From assembly GCA_029858605.1 (NCBI GenBank), contig JAOUET010000038.1, positions 1 through 12,000 of the forward strand: DNA of 12,000 nt, written 5' to 3'. The translations under genes and the position numbers were made by a program. The notes beneath the pieces are model-generated. The model was not told the DNA's origin. It ran no database searches and was given only the letters and a program-made list of their open reading frames with translations. Source of the stretch: Coriobacteriia bacterium. Its GTDB lineage: Bacteria > Actinomycetota > Coriobacteriia > Anaerosomatales > JAENZW01. Positions 1 to 6,018 of the stretch are shown piece after piece; the stretch's first letter is position 1; each line of letters starts with the position of its first letter.

Positions 1-125
1 GGAGCTACGACGAGTTCGGCTTCGCCGATTTCGTGGACAGCCTCATCGGCATTACCGACCGACTCGGACCGATGGATGTTCTGGAAGGCCCTGGCGGTCG
101 ACTCGCTCCCGCGGTTCCAAGGTAG
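1..125 (+). CDS. C-terminal fragment of an unidentified protein (runs off left edge)
   Basis: An open frame enters from the left edge (first full codon at base 3) and ends at a TAG at 123-125, giving the last 40 residues of a protein. The tail reads SYDEFGFADF, then a stretch with ITDRLG and EGPGG, and ends in APAVPR. Codon use is GC-rich like the neighbours. The stop lies 19 bases before the ATG of the phosphoesterase gene, so it is probably the preceding gene of the same operon. I do not recognise the family from this short tail and assign no function. Being open across only 40 codons is weak evidence alone; the close spacing to the next gene is the main support. Confidence 0.6.
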   Translation, partial: SYDEFGFADFVDSLIGITDRLGPMDVLEGPGGRLAPAVPR

Positions 126-144
126 GGCGGGTCGGGGAGGATCG

Positions 145-960
145 ATGGAAGCACAGACACTGGTACGCATCGCACATATCTCCGACCTCCACTTCGGGTC
201 CCGGTACCACATACCGAGCCTCGCCGCGCGCGTCATCGACGAGCTTAACGACCTCGGCCCGGAGATAGTCGTCGTTACCGGCGACCTGACCGACATGGGC
301 TTCCGTCAGGAGTTCAAACAGGCTCTGCGGCTGCTGGACAAGCTGGACTGCCGGAACAGACTCGTTCTTCTCGGCAATCACGATGCGCGCAACGTCGGCG
401 ACGAGCACTTCGCGGAGTACTTCGGCGCGCGCAGCAGCGAACTCGTCTACAACGGCGTTCGAATTCTCGGCCTGGATTCCTCGGAGCCCGATCTGGACAG
501 CGGTCGAGTGGGACGCGAGCGCTACCGCTGGATCGAGGAGCGTTTCAGCGAGCCCGAGGACTTCAAGGTCGTTGCGATGCACCACCACCTGGTGCCGGTG
601 CCCGGTACCGGGCGCGAGCGGAACATCGTCTACGACGCAGGCGATCTGCTGCGAGTGCTTGCGAGCTGCGGAACGGATCTCGTGCTTTGCGGTCACAAGC
701 ACGTGCCCAACGTGTGGCGCCTCGAGGACGTGCTCATAGTCAACGCGGGAACGGCGTGCTCGCATCGGCTTCGCGGCCGGGTTCGGCCTTGCTACAACAT
801 CATCGAGATCCACGATGGCAGTCGCGTCCGCGTCCTGCTGAAGGAGCCATACGTGGATGCCGAAGTCGTCGCCGACTACGTGGGCGTCCACAAGAGAACG
901 TGCAGCTGGCGCTCGGCGGAAGATGGGATCGCGCGCTACGAGGACGAGGGAGGGGCATGA
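145..960 (+). CDS. Calcineurin-like metallophosphoesterase (Icc/CpdA-like class III phosphodiesterase)
   Basis: A 271-residue soluble protein with the full set of calcineurin-like metallophosphoesterase metal-binding motifs: D-x-H at D14/H16, GDLTD with D47, GNHD with N78/H79, a histidine cluster at 146-148, and GHKH at 183-186. This arrangement is typical of the Icc/CpdA branch, which hydrolyses cyclic nucleotides and other phosphodiesters with a two-metal centre. No signal peptide or membrane segment is seen, so it should be cytosolic. I chose the ATG at 145 because GGGAGG-like sequence (134-140) sits just before it and the homology begins at residue 8; an in-frame ATG at 76 would overlap the preceding gene. 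The stop overlaps the start of the cDPG synthetase gene (ATGA at 957-960), so translation is probably coupled. By context, the substrate may be cyclic 2,3-diphosphoglycerate rather than cAMP; that is inference. The general fold and activity are secure, the substrate is not. Confidence 0.9.
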   Translation: MEAQTLVRIAHISDLHFGSRYHIPSLAARVIDELNDLGPEIVVVTGDLTDMGFRQEFKQALRLLDKLDCRNRLVLLGNHDARNVGDEHFAEYFGARSSELVYNGVRILGLDSSEPDLDSGRVGRERYRWIEERFSEPEDFKVVAMHHHLVPVPGTGRERNIVYDAGDLLRVLASCGTDLVLCGHKHVPNVWRLEDVLIVNAGTACSHRLRGRVRPCYNIIEIHDGSRVRVLLKEPYVDAEVVADYVGVHKRTCSWRSAEDGIARYEDEGGA

Positions 961-2300
961 ACCGCGTCGTGGCGCTCATCGACGGCGAACACTACCCGCC
1001 CGTCGTTCGGTTCGCGCTCGACAGGCTCTCCCAGGAGAGTGAAGTCGTAGCCGCGGCGTTCCTCGGCGGGACCGAGAAAGTCGATCTCGATGCAGGCTTC
1101 GCCACATACGGCGTGCCGATAGTGGCCGAAGCGACTGCCGAAGAGTCACTCGCCGCCGCAATTGCCGCCTACTCGCCCGACGAGGTCGTCGACCTGTCGG
1201 ACGAACCGGTCGTCTCGTCCACCGATCGCTTCAGGCTTGCCAGCGTTGCGCTCTCGAGCGGTGTCGACTACAGGGGAGCGGACTTCGCGTTCACCGCGCC
1301 GCGCGTCGCGGTGGTTCCGACGACTCCAACGCTGGGACTCATCGGCACGGGCAAGCGCGTGGGCAAGACCGCGATATCCGGATACGTCGCGCGGCTGCTG
1401 AAGTCGCGCGGGCACGATATCGCCGTCCTGGCGATGGGCCGCGGCGGTCCGGCAGAGCCGGAACTGATTCACGGCGAACGAGTCAAACTCACGACGCCCG
1501 ACCTGCTCGAGCTGGCGAGACAGGGCAAGCACGCGTCTTCGGACAACTACGAAGACGCCGTGATGAGTCGCGTCACCACCGTCGGTTGCAGGCGGTGCGG
1601 CGGTGGCATGGCCGGCGAGACGTTCTTCTCCAACGTCGAGGAGGGCGCGCGTCTAGCGGACACTCTGGGCAAGGAGCTGATCATCCTGGAAGGCTCCGGC
1701 GCTGCGATTCCGCCGGTTCACGCCGACGCGAACATACTCGTGGTCGGTGCCGGACGTGGCGTGGTGTACGTCGACGGCTACTTCGGGCCGTACCGCATGG
1801 GACTGGCCGACTCCGTGATCATCGCGTCGGCTGAAGAACCGGTGGCGACTCAGGCACAGGTCGACGAGATACGCACGGAAATCGCTCGTCAGCGTCCCGA
1901 CGTGCCCTGCGTCGTTACGACATTCCGTCCGTGCCCCATCGAATCCGTTGATGGCAAGCGCGTGTTCTTCGCCACGACAGCGCCGGCAGAAGTGCTGCCG
2001 AAACTGACGGAGCACCTCGAGAAGAAGCATGGATGCGAGGTCGTTGCAGCCAGTGCGCACCTGTCGAACAGGTCCATGCTCCGTGTGGACATGCAGCTGG
2101 CGGCAGGGCGCTACGACGTGTTGCTCACCGAGCTCAAGGCGGCAGCTATCGACGTTGTCGCGGAGGCGGGAGATGAGGCTGGCGTGCCTACCGTTCTGTG
2201 CGACAACGTTCCAGTGGCGTTCGGCGGTGCGGATTTGGACGAAGAAGTGGGGCGTGTTGCGGGATTGGCGATCGAGCGCGGCAGACAGAGGGGGGCGTAG
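957..2300 (+). CDS. cpgS: Cyclic 2,3-diphosphoglycerate synthetase
   Basis: A 447-residue protein that I recognise as the cyclic 2,3-diphosphoglycerate synthetase family. It forms the intramolecular phosphoanhydride of 2,3-bisphosphoglycerate using ATP, a reaction characterised in the methanogen Methanothermus fervidus. Visible landmarks are an N-terminal region of about 120 residues (ALIDGEHYPP), a P-loop GTGKRVGKT at 130-138 in a second domain, the family-like stretch CRRCGGGMAG at 211-220, ILEGSGA at 243-249, FRPCPIES at 323-330, KRVFFATTAP at 334-343 and LTELKAAAIDV at 390-400. The length matches the family (roughly 450-460). The start is the ATG at 957, inside the ATGA overlap with the phosphoesterase stop; longer in-frame extensions only read the neighbour out of frame. 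The next gene makes its substrate, which strengthens the call. It resembles the broader group annotated 'predicted GTPase' (COG2403-like), so the name rests on remembered family motifs plus context. Confidence 0.85.
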   Translation: MNRVVALIDGEHYPPVVRFALDRLSQESEVVAAAFLGGTEKVDLDAGFATYGVPIVAEATAEESLAAAIAAYSPDEVVDLSDEPVVSSTDRFRLASVALSSGVDYRGADFAFTAPRVAVVPTTPTLGLIGTGKRVGKTAISGYVARLLKSRGHDIAVLAMGRGGPAEPELIHGERVKLTTPDLLELARQGKHASSDNYEDAVMSRVTTVGCRRCGGGMAGETFFSNVEEGARLADTLGKELIILEGSGAAIPPVHADANILVVGAGRGVVYVDGYFGPYRMGLADSVIIASAEEPVATQAQVDEIRTEIARQRPDVPCVVTTFRPCPIESVDGKRVFFATTAPAEVLPKLTEHLEKKHGCEVVAASAHLSNRSMLRVDMQLAAGRYDVLLTELKAAAIDVVAEAGDEAGVPTVLCDNVPVAFGGADLDEEVGRVAGLAIERGRQRGA

Positions 2301-2304
2301 GTCG

Positions 2305-3210
2305 GTGCCGTACAGCAAGCAGATAACGCTGAGCGACAAGAAGCATGGACTTCCGTTCAGCAAGGGGCTGCTTGCGCAGTCGTTCACGGCGACCGGGCTA
2401 CCGCCGAGCAAGGCACACGAGATCGCACAGGCGATACAGGACGACCTGCGAGACCGCGATGAGTTGTCCATCTCGATGCAGCGCTTGCGCGAACTTGCCA
2501 AGGAGTCTCTAGGCCGAATGGTGGGCGAGAACTACGCGCGGCGATACGCAAAGCTCTATAGGCTGAGCAAGCTCGACAAGCCGCTCATCATCATGATCGG
2601 CGGCACCACGGGCGTCGGCAAATCGACTATCGCGACTGAAGTCGCGCACAGGCTCGGTATCACGCGCGTCGTCTCGACGGATTCCATTCGCGAGGTCATG
2701 CGTGGTATCTTTACCAAGGATCTCATGCCAGCGATCTATGAGAGCGCGTTCAACGCGTGGCGAGGTCTGCGAGTCCCGGTGCCGCACGGCGCCAATCCCG
2801 TAATCGTCGGTTTCCGCGAACAGACCGCAGTTGTGGCAACCGGTGTACAGGCGTTGATCGATCGCTCGGTGCTCGAGGGAGAGAGCCTTCTTCTTGAGGG
2901 GATCCATCTGGTTCCGGGGTACATCGAGTCCCGGCAGTTCAAGAACGCCAGGGTCGTGCAGATTGTCATCTCCGTGGAAGACGAGGATGCGCATCGCAGC
3001 CACTTCTACATCCGTGAGGTACAGACCGACGGCACGCGGCCGTTCGAGCGATATCGGGCCAACTTCGGCAACATCCGCCTGCTCGGTGACTACATAGAGG
3101 ACCTGTGTCGGGAGCACGGCATCCCGGTACTTGTGAGCCACCAACTGGACCTGACGGTGGCAGACGTGATCGAGCATGTGATCGACGAAGTTGTTGAAGG
3201 CGAGGAATAG
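2305..3210 (+). CDS. 2-phosphoglycerate kinase with N-terminal ATP-cone domain
   Basis: A 301-residue protein of the archaeal-type 2-phosphoglycerate kinase family, which phosphorylates 2-phosphoglycerate with ATP to 2,3-bisphosphoglycerate, the substrate of the upstream synthetase. Residues 1-88 resemble an ATP-cone (KQITLSDKKHGLPFSKGLL, then a helical part with an RDELSISMQRL-like segment), a nucleotide-sensing regulatory domain. Residues 92-301 form a P-loop kinase with GGTTGVGKST at 99-108, STDSIREVMR at 124-133 and LLLEGIHLVPG at 195-205. Length matches the methanogen enzymes (about 300). The start is a GTG at 2305, four bases after the synthetase stop, with a purine-rich ribosome site (AGAGGGGGG, 2287-2295) upstream; upstream in-frame sequence is the synthetase gene read out of frame. 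The ATP-cone suggests feedback by ATP/dATP-like nucleotides, so that the pathway runs when energy is plentiful (inference). Confidence 0.88.
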   Translation: MPYSKQITLSDKKHGLPFSKGLLAQSFTATGLPPSKAHEIAQAIQDDLRDRDELSISMQRLRELAKESLGRMVGENYARRYAKLYRLSKLDKPLIIMIGGTTGVGKSTIATEVAHRLGITRVVSTDSIREVMRGIFTKDLMPAIYESAFNAWRGLRVPVPHGANPVIVGFREQTAVVATGVQALIDRSVLEGESLLLEGIHLVPGYIESRQFKNARVVQIVISVEDEDAHRSHFYIREVQTDGTRPFERYRANFGNIRLLGDYIEDLCREHGIPVLVSHQLDLTVADVIEHVIDEVVEGEE

Positions 3211-3280
3211 CGGACAGCCAAATGATGCGAGTGTCGGTGGCGACCACGACGGTCCGAGGCTAGAAGGAGTGAAGTAGAGC

Positions 3281-3943
3281 GTGAAGTTCTTCTTGGATAC
3301 GGCAAGCATCTCCGAGATCGAGGAAGCTGCCAGTTGGGGTGTGCTCTCCGGCGTCACGACGAACCCGTCGTTGTACGCGCGCGAGGGCGGCAAGCTGGCA
3401 GATTTCCACGATCACATCAAGCGGATCTGCGAGATCGTCGACGGTCCTGTTTCGGCTGAGACCGTGACTCTGAAGCGCGACGAGATCGTCGCGGAGGGAG
3501 AGGTACTCGCGGACATCCATCCGAACGTGGTCGTGAAGGTCCCCACGATGCCGGAGGGTCTTGCCGCCACCAAGATGCTGGCCGAGCTGGAGATCCGAGT
3601 TAACATGACCCTGTGCTTCACGGTCCCGCAGGCGCTCTTGGCGGCTCGTGCAGGCGCTGCGTTCATCTCGCCTTTCGTCGGCAGGTTCGATGACATCTCC
3701 GAAGATGGTATCGAGCACCTGGGCAACGTTGTCGCCGCCCTCAACAACTACGACTTCGGCCACGATGTAGAAGTGATAGCCGCCTCGATTCGCCACCCCG
3801 AGCACGTCTTGCAGTCAGGACTAATGGGTGCCGATATCGCTACCGTGCCGTTCGCGGTCTTGGAGAAGTGCGTGAAGCACCCGCTCACCGACCGCGGCCT
3901 GGAAGCATTCCTGGCAGATTGGGAGAAGGTCAAGAACTCATGA
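3281..3943 (+). CDS. tal: Small-type transaldolase
   Basis: A 220-residue protein of the small transaldolase / fructose-6-phosphate aldolase family (TalC/YwjH-like). It begins KFFLDTASISEIEEA and contains GVTTNPSL (24-31), the Schiff-base lysine K86 in VVVKVPTMPEG, LCFTVPQALLAARAGA (111-126), SPFVGR (130-135) and GADIATVPF near the end. Two residues separate the subfamilies: here Glu60 and Phe132 occupy the positions that are Gln and Tyr in fructose-6-phosphate aldolase, so transaldolase activity (transfer of dihydroxyacetone from fructose-6-phosphate or sedoheptulose-7-phosphate) is the better call. It acts in the cytosolic non-oxidative pentose phosphate pathway. The start is a GTG at 3281 with AAGGAG (3264-3269) upstream. 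The TGA overlaps the rho ATG (3940-3943), so rho translation is probably coupled. A 70-base gap separates it from the kinase gene. Confidence 0.93.
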   Translation: MKFFLDTASISEIEEAASWGVLSGVTTNPSLYAREGGKLADFHDHIKRICEIVDGPVSAETVTLKRDEIVAEGEVLADIHPNVVVKVPTMPEGLAATKMLAELEIRVNMTLCFTVPQALLAARAGAAFISPFVGRFDDISEDGIEHLGNVVAALNNYDFGHDVEVIAASIRHPEHVLQSGLMGADIATVPFAVLEKCVKHPLTDRGLEAFLADWEKVKNS

Positions 3944-5286
3944 GCGCACGTCCACGAAAGCGCGGCCGTCGCGGAGGCGGCGGGGGTCAGCACGAACCGC
4001 AGCCTTCCGTCACTCGAGCGGATCTCGAGGCCAAGACGGTCCCCGAGCTCAAGGAGCTTGCGAACGATCTCGAGATCGACCTCAAACAGCTCAAGAAGAA
4101 GGACGAGCTGATCGACGCCGTGCTCGAGGCGAAGGTTCGGGCCGAGGGATTCGTTGGCGTCACAGGTATCCTCGACATCCTTCCCGAGGGCTACGGCTTC
4201 ATCAGGACGAGCGGCTATCTTCCGGGCGATGAGGACGTGTACTGCTCGATGTCGCAGATCCGGCGCCTCGATCTTAGGCGTGGCGACATGGTCAAAGGCC
4301 AGGTTCGTCCGCCGAAGGACAACGAGAAGTACTCAGCGATACAGCGTGTCGACACCATCAACGACTTGCCGCCCGAGGAGGCGCGCGCACGCAAACGGTT
4401 CAAGGATTTGACGCCCATCTTCCCAGACGAGCGCTTCCGGCTCGAGCATGGTGCGGAGTTCTTGACTGCTCGCGTTATCGATCTGGTCGCACCGATCGGC
4501 AAAGGGCAGCGTGGACTCATCGTCTCTCCGCCGAAGGCGGGGAAGACTACGGTGCTGAAGGATATCGCCGCGGCGATCACGGCCAACAATCCCGAAGCCT
4601 ACCTCATGTGTCTGCTCGTCGACGAGCGCCCCGAAGAGGTCACCGACATGGAGCGCTCGATCCACGGAGAGGTGATTTCCTCGACGTTCGACATGCCAGC
4701 CGAGAACCACATCGCGGTGGCCGAGCTGACGCTCGAGCGTGCGAAGCGGCTCGTCGAGAGCGGCTTCGACGTCGTGATACTGCTCGACTCCGTCACTCGC
4801 CTCGCGCGAGCCTACAACCTTGCGACACCCGCATCCGGGCGCATTCTCTCCGGAGGCGTGGATTCCACGGCGCTCTACCCGCCCAAGCGTTTCTTCGGCG
4901 CTGCCCGAAACATCGAGTTCGGGGGGTCGATGACGATCCTTGCGACCGCGCTCGTCGACACCGGGTCGAAGATGGACGAGGTCATCTTCGAGGAGTTCAA
5001 GGGGACCGGCAACATGGAGTTGCGTCTCGACCGGGGAATGGCGGACCGTCGTATCTTCCCCGCGATCGACGTAGTCACGTCCGGGACACGCAAGGAAGAG
5101 CTCCTGCTCGACGAAGCAGAGGCGCCGTTCGTTTGGGGCCTGCGGCGCATCCTGCATGGCGTGGACTCGGCGGAGCGCGCCATGGACATGCTGATCAAGG
5201 GACTCAAGCCGACCGACTCCAATCAGCAGTTCCTCACCAAGATGGCCAGGAAGGCCGATGAGAAGCGCAACGGGATCGACCTGTAG
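3940..5286 (+). CDS. rho: Transcription termination factor Rho
   Basis: A 448-residue Rho, the hexameric RNA-dependent ATPase that ends transcription at rut-type sites. The order is a short basic Gly-rich N-terminus (RKRGRRGGGGG, 6-16), a Rho N-terminal helical domain (about 24-66), an RNA-binding cold-shock-like domain (about 70-142, with GYGFIRTSGYLPG), and the RecA-like ATPase with Walker A PPKAGKTT (197-204), Walker B VILLDS (279-284), the secondary RNA-site region RILSGGVDSTALYPPK (301-316) and GTRKEELL (382-389). The ATG at 3940 lies in the ATGA overlap with the transaldolase stop; AGAAGG (3924-3929) can serve as ribosome site. Many actinobacterial Rho proteins are longer because of a large Arg/Asp-rich insertion near the N-terminus; this one has only the short basic stretch. 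A strong hairpin follows the stop. Identification is secure. Confidence 0.98.
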   Translation: MSARPRKRGRRGGGGGQHEPQPSVTRADLEAKTVPELKELANDLEIDLKQLKKKDELIDAVLEAKVRAEGFVGVTGILDILPEGYGFIRTSGYLPGDEDVYCSMSQIRRLDLRRGDMVKGQVRPPKDNEKYSAIQRVDTINDLPPEEARARKRFKDLTPIFPDERFRLEHGAEFLTARVIDLVAPIGKGQRGLIVSPPKAGKTTVLKDIAAAITANNPEAYLMCLLVDERPEEVTDMERSIHGEVISSTFDMPAENHIAVAELTLERAKRLVESGFDVVILLDSVTRLARAYNLATPASGRILSGGVDSTALYPPKRFFGAARNIEFGGSMTILATALVDTGSKMDEVIFEEFKGTGNMELRLDRGMADRRIFPAIDVVTSGTRKEELLLDEAEAPFVWGLRRILHGVDSAERAMDMLIKGLKPTDSNQQFLTKMARKADEKRNGIDL

Positions 5287-5299
5287 TCGCGCAGGCATG

Positions 5300-5339
5300 G
5301 GCTGCTTGAGCGGAAGTACGACTTCCCCCTCAAGCAGCC
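5300..5339 (+). terminator. Nested hairpin after rho, possibly acting on both strands
   Basis: An 11-bp perfect inverted repeat GGCTGCTTGAG (5300-5310) / CTCAAGCAGCC (5329-5339) encloses a second 6-bp repeat GGAAGT (5312-5317) / ACTTCC (5321-5326) with loop ACG. Together they can form one long hairpin with a small bulge. It begins 13 bases after the rho stop and lies 45-84 bases beyond the stop of the convergent ACT gene, so it can separate the two transcripts. No T-run follows on either strand, so it is not a textbook U-tailed terminator; GC-rich actinobacteria often lack the tail. A smaller 5-bp hairpin (CGGGC 5364-5368 / GCCCG 5374-5378) lies closer to the ACT gene stop. Confidence 0.75.
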
Positions 5340-5383
5340 ACTCGCCAGGGTCCCCTTCGCAATCGGGCCTGCAGCCCGCCAGA

Positions 5384-5779
5384 TCAGCCTATCGCTGCAG
5401 CGGCTGCGACGTTGTCGGCGGTGCTCAGGTACACGATCGCGCTCGGGCTCGAGCCGGTGGAGCCATACGCCATGAGGACGTTGATTCCAGCGCCCGCGAT
5501 GGCGCGCGCTGCCGAGGCGAGCGCGCCGGGTGTATTCGGCATGTCTATCGCGACGACACCCTGCTCCTCGACCGTGCCGCCCATGGAGCGAAGGACGCCC
5601 GCCGTCTTCGCGTTGTCGTCGGTCACCAGCATGAATACGCCCTTGCCCTCGTCCTCGTAGGCGCAAACGCCGCTGACGTTCACTCCCGCGCCACCTAGAG
5701 CTTCGGCGATGTCCGCCATCAAGCCGACCTTCGTGGGCATGGAGCACACGACCTGCCTGGCAATGCTTGCATTCGCCAT
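5384..5779 (-). CDS. Tandem ACT-domain protein (putative amino-acid-binding regulator)
   Basis: A 131-residue protein made of two ACT domains, about residues 8-67 and 74-129. The turn motifs PTKVGLMADIAEAL (15-28) and PNTPGALASAARAI (81-94), each followed by AG(V/I)N(V/I), mark the ligand-binding beta-alpha corners of the two copies. ACT domains usually bind amino acids or other small ligands and regulate enzymes. There is no catalytic domain, so it is a stand-alone ACT protein whose ligand and partner cannot be told from sequence. The ATG at 5777-5779 has GGGAGGA just upstream on the minus strand, 8-9 bases away. It is the only minus-strand gene in the window and sits convergently between rho and rpmE, genes that are often neighbours. 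Fold confident, role unknown. Confidence 0.85.
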   Translation of the reverse strand: MANASIARQVVCSMPTKVGLMADIAEALGGAGVNVSGVCAYEDEGKGVFMLVTDDNAKTAGVLRSMGGTVEEQGVVAIDMPNTPGALASAARAIAGAGINVLMAYGSTGSSPSAIVYLSTADNVAAAAAIG

Positions 5780-5806
5780 CGATGATTCCTCCCTCGGTCC
5801 GAACTC

Positions 5807-5833
5807 CCCTCACGCGCGAGATTCCCTCACGCG
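5807..5833. repeat. Short direct repeat CCCTCACGCG in the ACT/rpmE divergent region
   Basis: The 10-mer CCCTCACGCG occurs at 5807-5816 and again at 5824-5833, a 17-base period, about 30-55 bases upstream of the ACT gene start on its strand. It could be a pair of protein-binding sites, but two copies of a GC-rich 10-mer are weak evidence. The rest of 5780-5925 shows no gene or other clear structure to me; no convincing minus-strand promoter was found for the ACT gene (a TGTATTCA-like -10 exists with a poorly spaced -35). Confidence 0.3.
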
Positions 5834-5925
5834 TGCACTTGAATACATTCCTCGCCCGCGCGATGCGCAATCCGCCGAGTTGGAGGTCGGCGTCTCGGTG
5901 TGGCAAGCACGGGTCGAAGTCCGTG

Positions 5926-5954
5926 TTGAAGCGCCCCTGGGCGCGTGCTATCCT
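5926..5954 (+). promoter_or_regulatory. Promoter for rpmE (sigma-70 type, extended -10)
   Basis: TTGAAG (5926-5931) and TATCCT (5949-5954) are separated by exactly 17 bases, and the -10 is preceded by TGC (5946-5948), the extended -10 pattern. The expected transcription start is near 5961. A perfect 6-bp inverted repeat, GCGCCC (5931-5936) / GGGCGC (5939-5944), fills most of the spacer and might be a binding site. This is the best-matching -35/-10 pair in the window. Confidence 0.7.
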
Positions 5955-5960
5955 ACTCCG

Positions 5961-6018
5961 GCTGTCATGAAAGCGCATGGTCGGAAACCATGCGCGCCAA
6001 GCTAAGAGGTGACTGATC
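5961..6018 (+). promoter_or_regulatory. rpmE 5' leader with hairpin (candidate L31 autoregulatory leader)
   Basis: The predicted short leader contains a perfect 9-bp stem GCGCATGGT (5973-5981) / ACCATGCGC (5987-5995) with loop CGGAA, ending 10 bases before the ribosome site GAGGTG (6006-6011). Ribosomal protein genes often carry such leaders bound by their own product, and I recall that candidate L31 leaders have been proposed in several bacterial groups including actinobacteria. Whether this hairpin matches one of those consensus structures I cannot test here. Confidence 0.5.

Noticed and set aside
76..144. Longer start (ATG at 76) for the phosphoesterase
   Set aside because: It would overlap the preceding gene by 50 bases, adds residues with no family match, and the ATG at 145 has the better ribosome site.
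52..891. Long minus-strand open frame (279 codons) opposite the phosphoesterase
   Set aside because: It is antisense to a gene with clear catalytic motifs; long shadow frames are expected in GC-rich DNA, and its protein shows no recognisable domain.
957..3210. Conclusion that the organism is a thermophile because of the cDPG genes
   Set aside because: cDPG is also linked to phosphate or energy storage, and nothing else in the window reports growth temperature.
3211..3280. Possible separate promoter for transaldolase/rho in the 70-base gap
   Set aside because: A TTGAAG (3194-3199) is present but no -10 lies at acceptable spacing; GGCTAGAAG near 3258 overlaps the ribosome site region. Read-through from upstream cannot be excluded.
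1653..3393. Minus-strand open frames of 280-294 codons opposite cpgS and the kinase
   Set aside because: They mirror well-supported genes, have low-complexity translations and no family features.
3281..3943. Annotation as fructose-6-phosphate aldolase
   Set aside because: The residues at the two diagnostic positions are Glu60 and Phe132, the transaldolase pair, rather than Gln and Tyr.
4333..5298. 321-codon minus-strand frame opposite rho
   Set aside because: Shadow of the highly conserved rho coding sequence; no plausible start context or domain.
5967..6005. Twelve-codon reading frame MKAHGRKPCAPS in the rpmE leader, ending just before the ribosome site
   Set aside because: No ribosome site precedes it and it would begin about six bases into the predicted transcript; its sequence is largely dictated by the hairpin arms, so it is probably chance.
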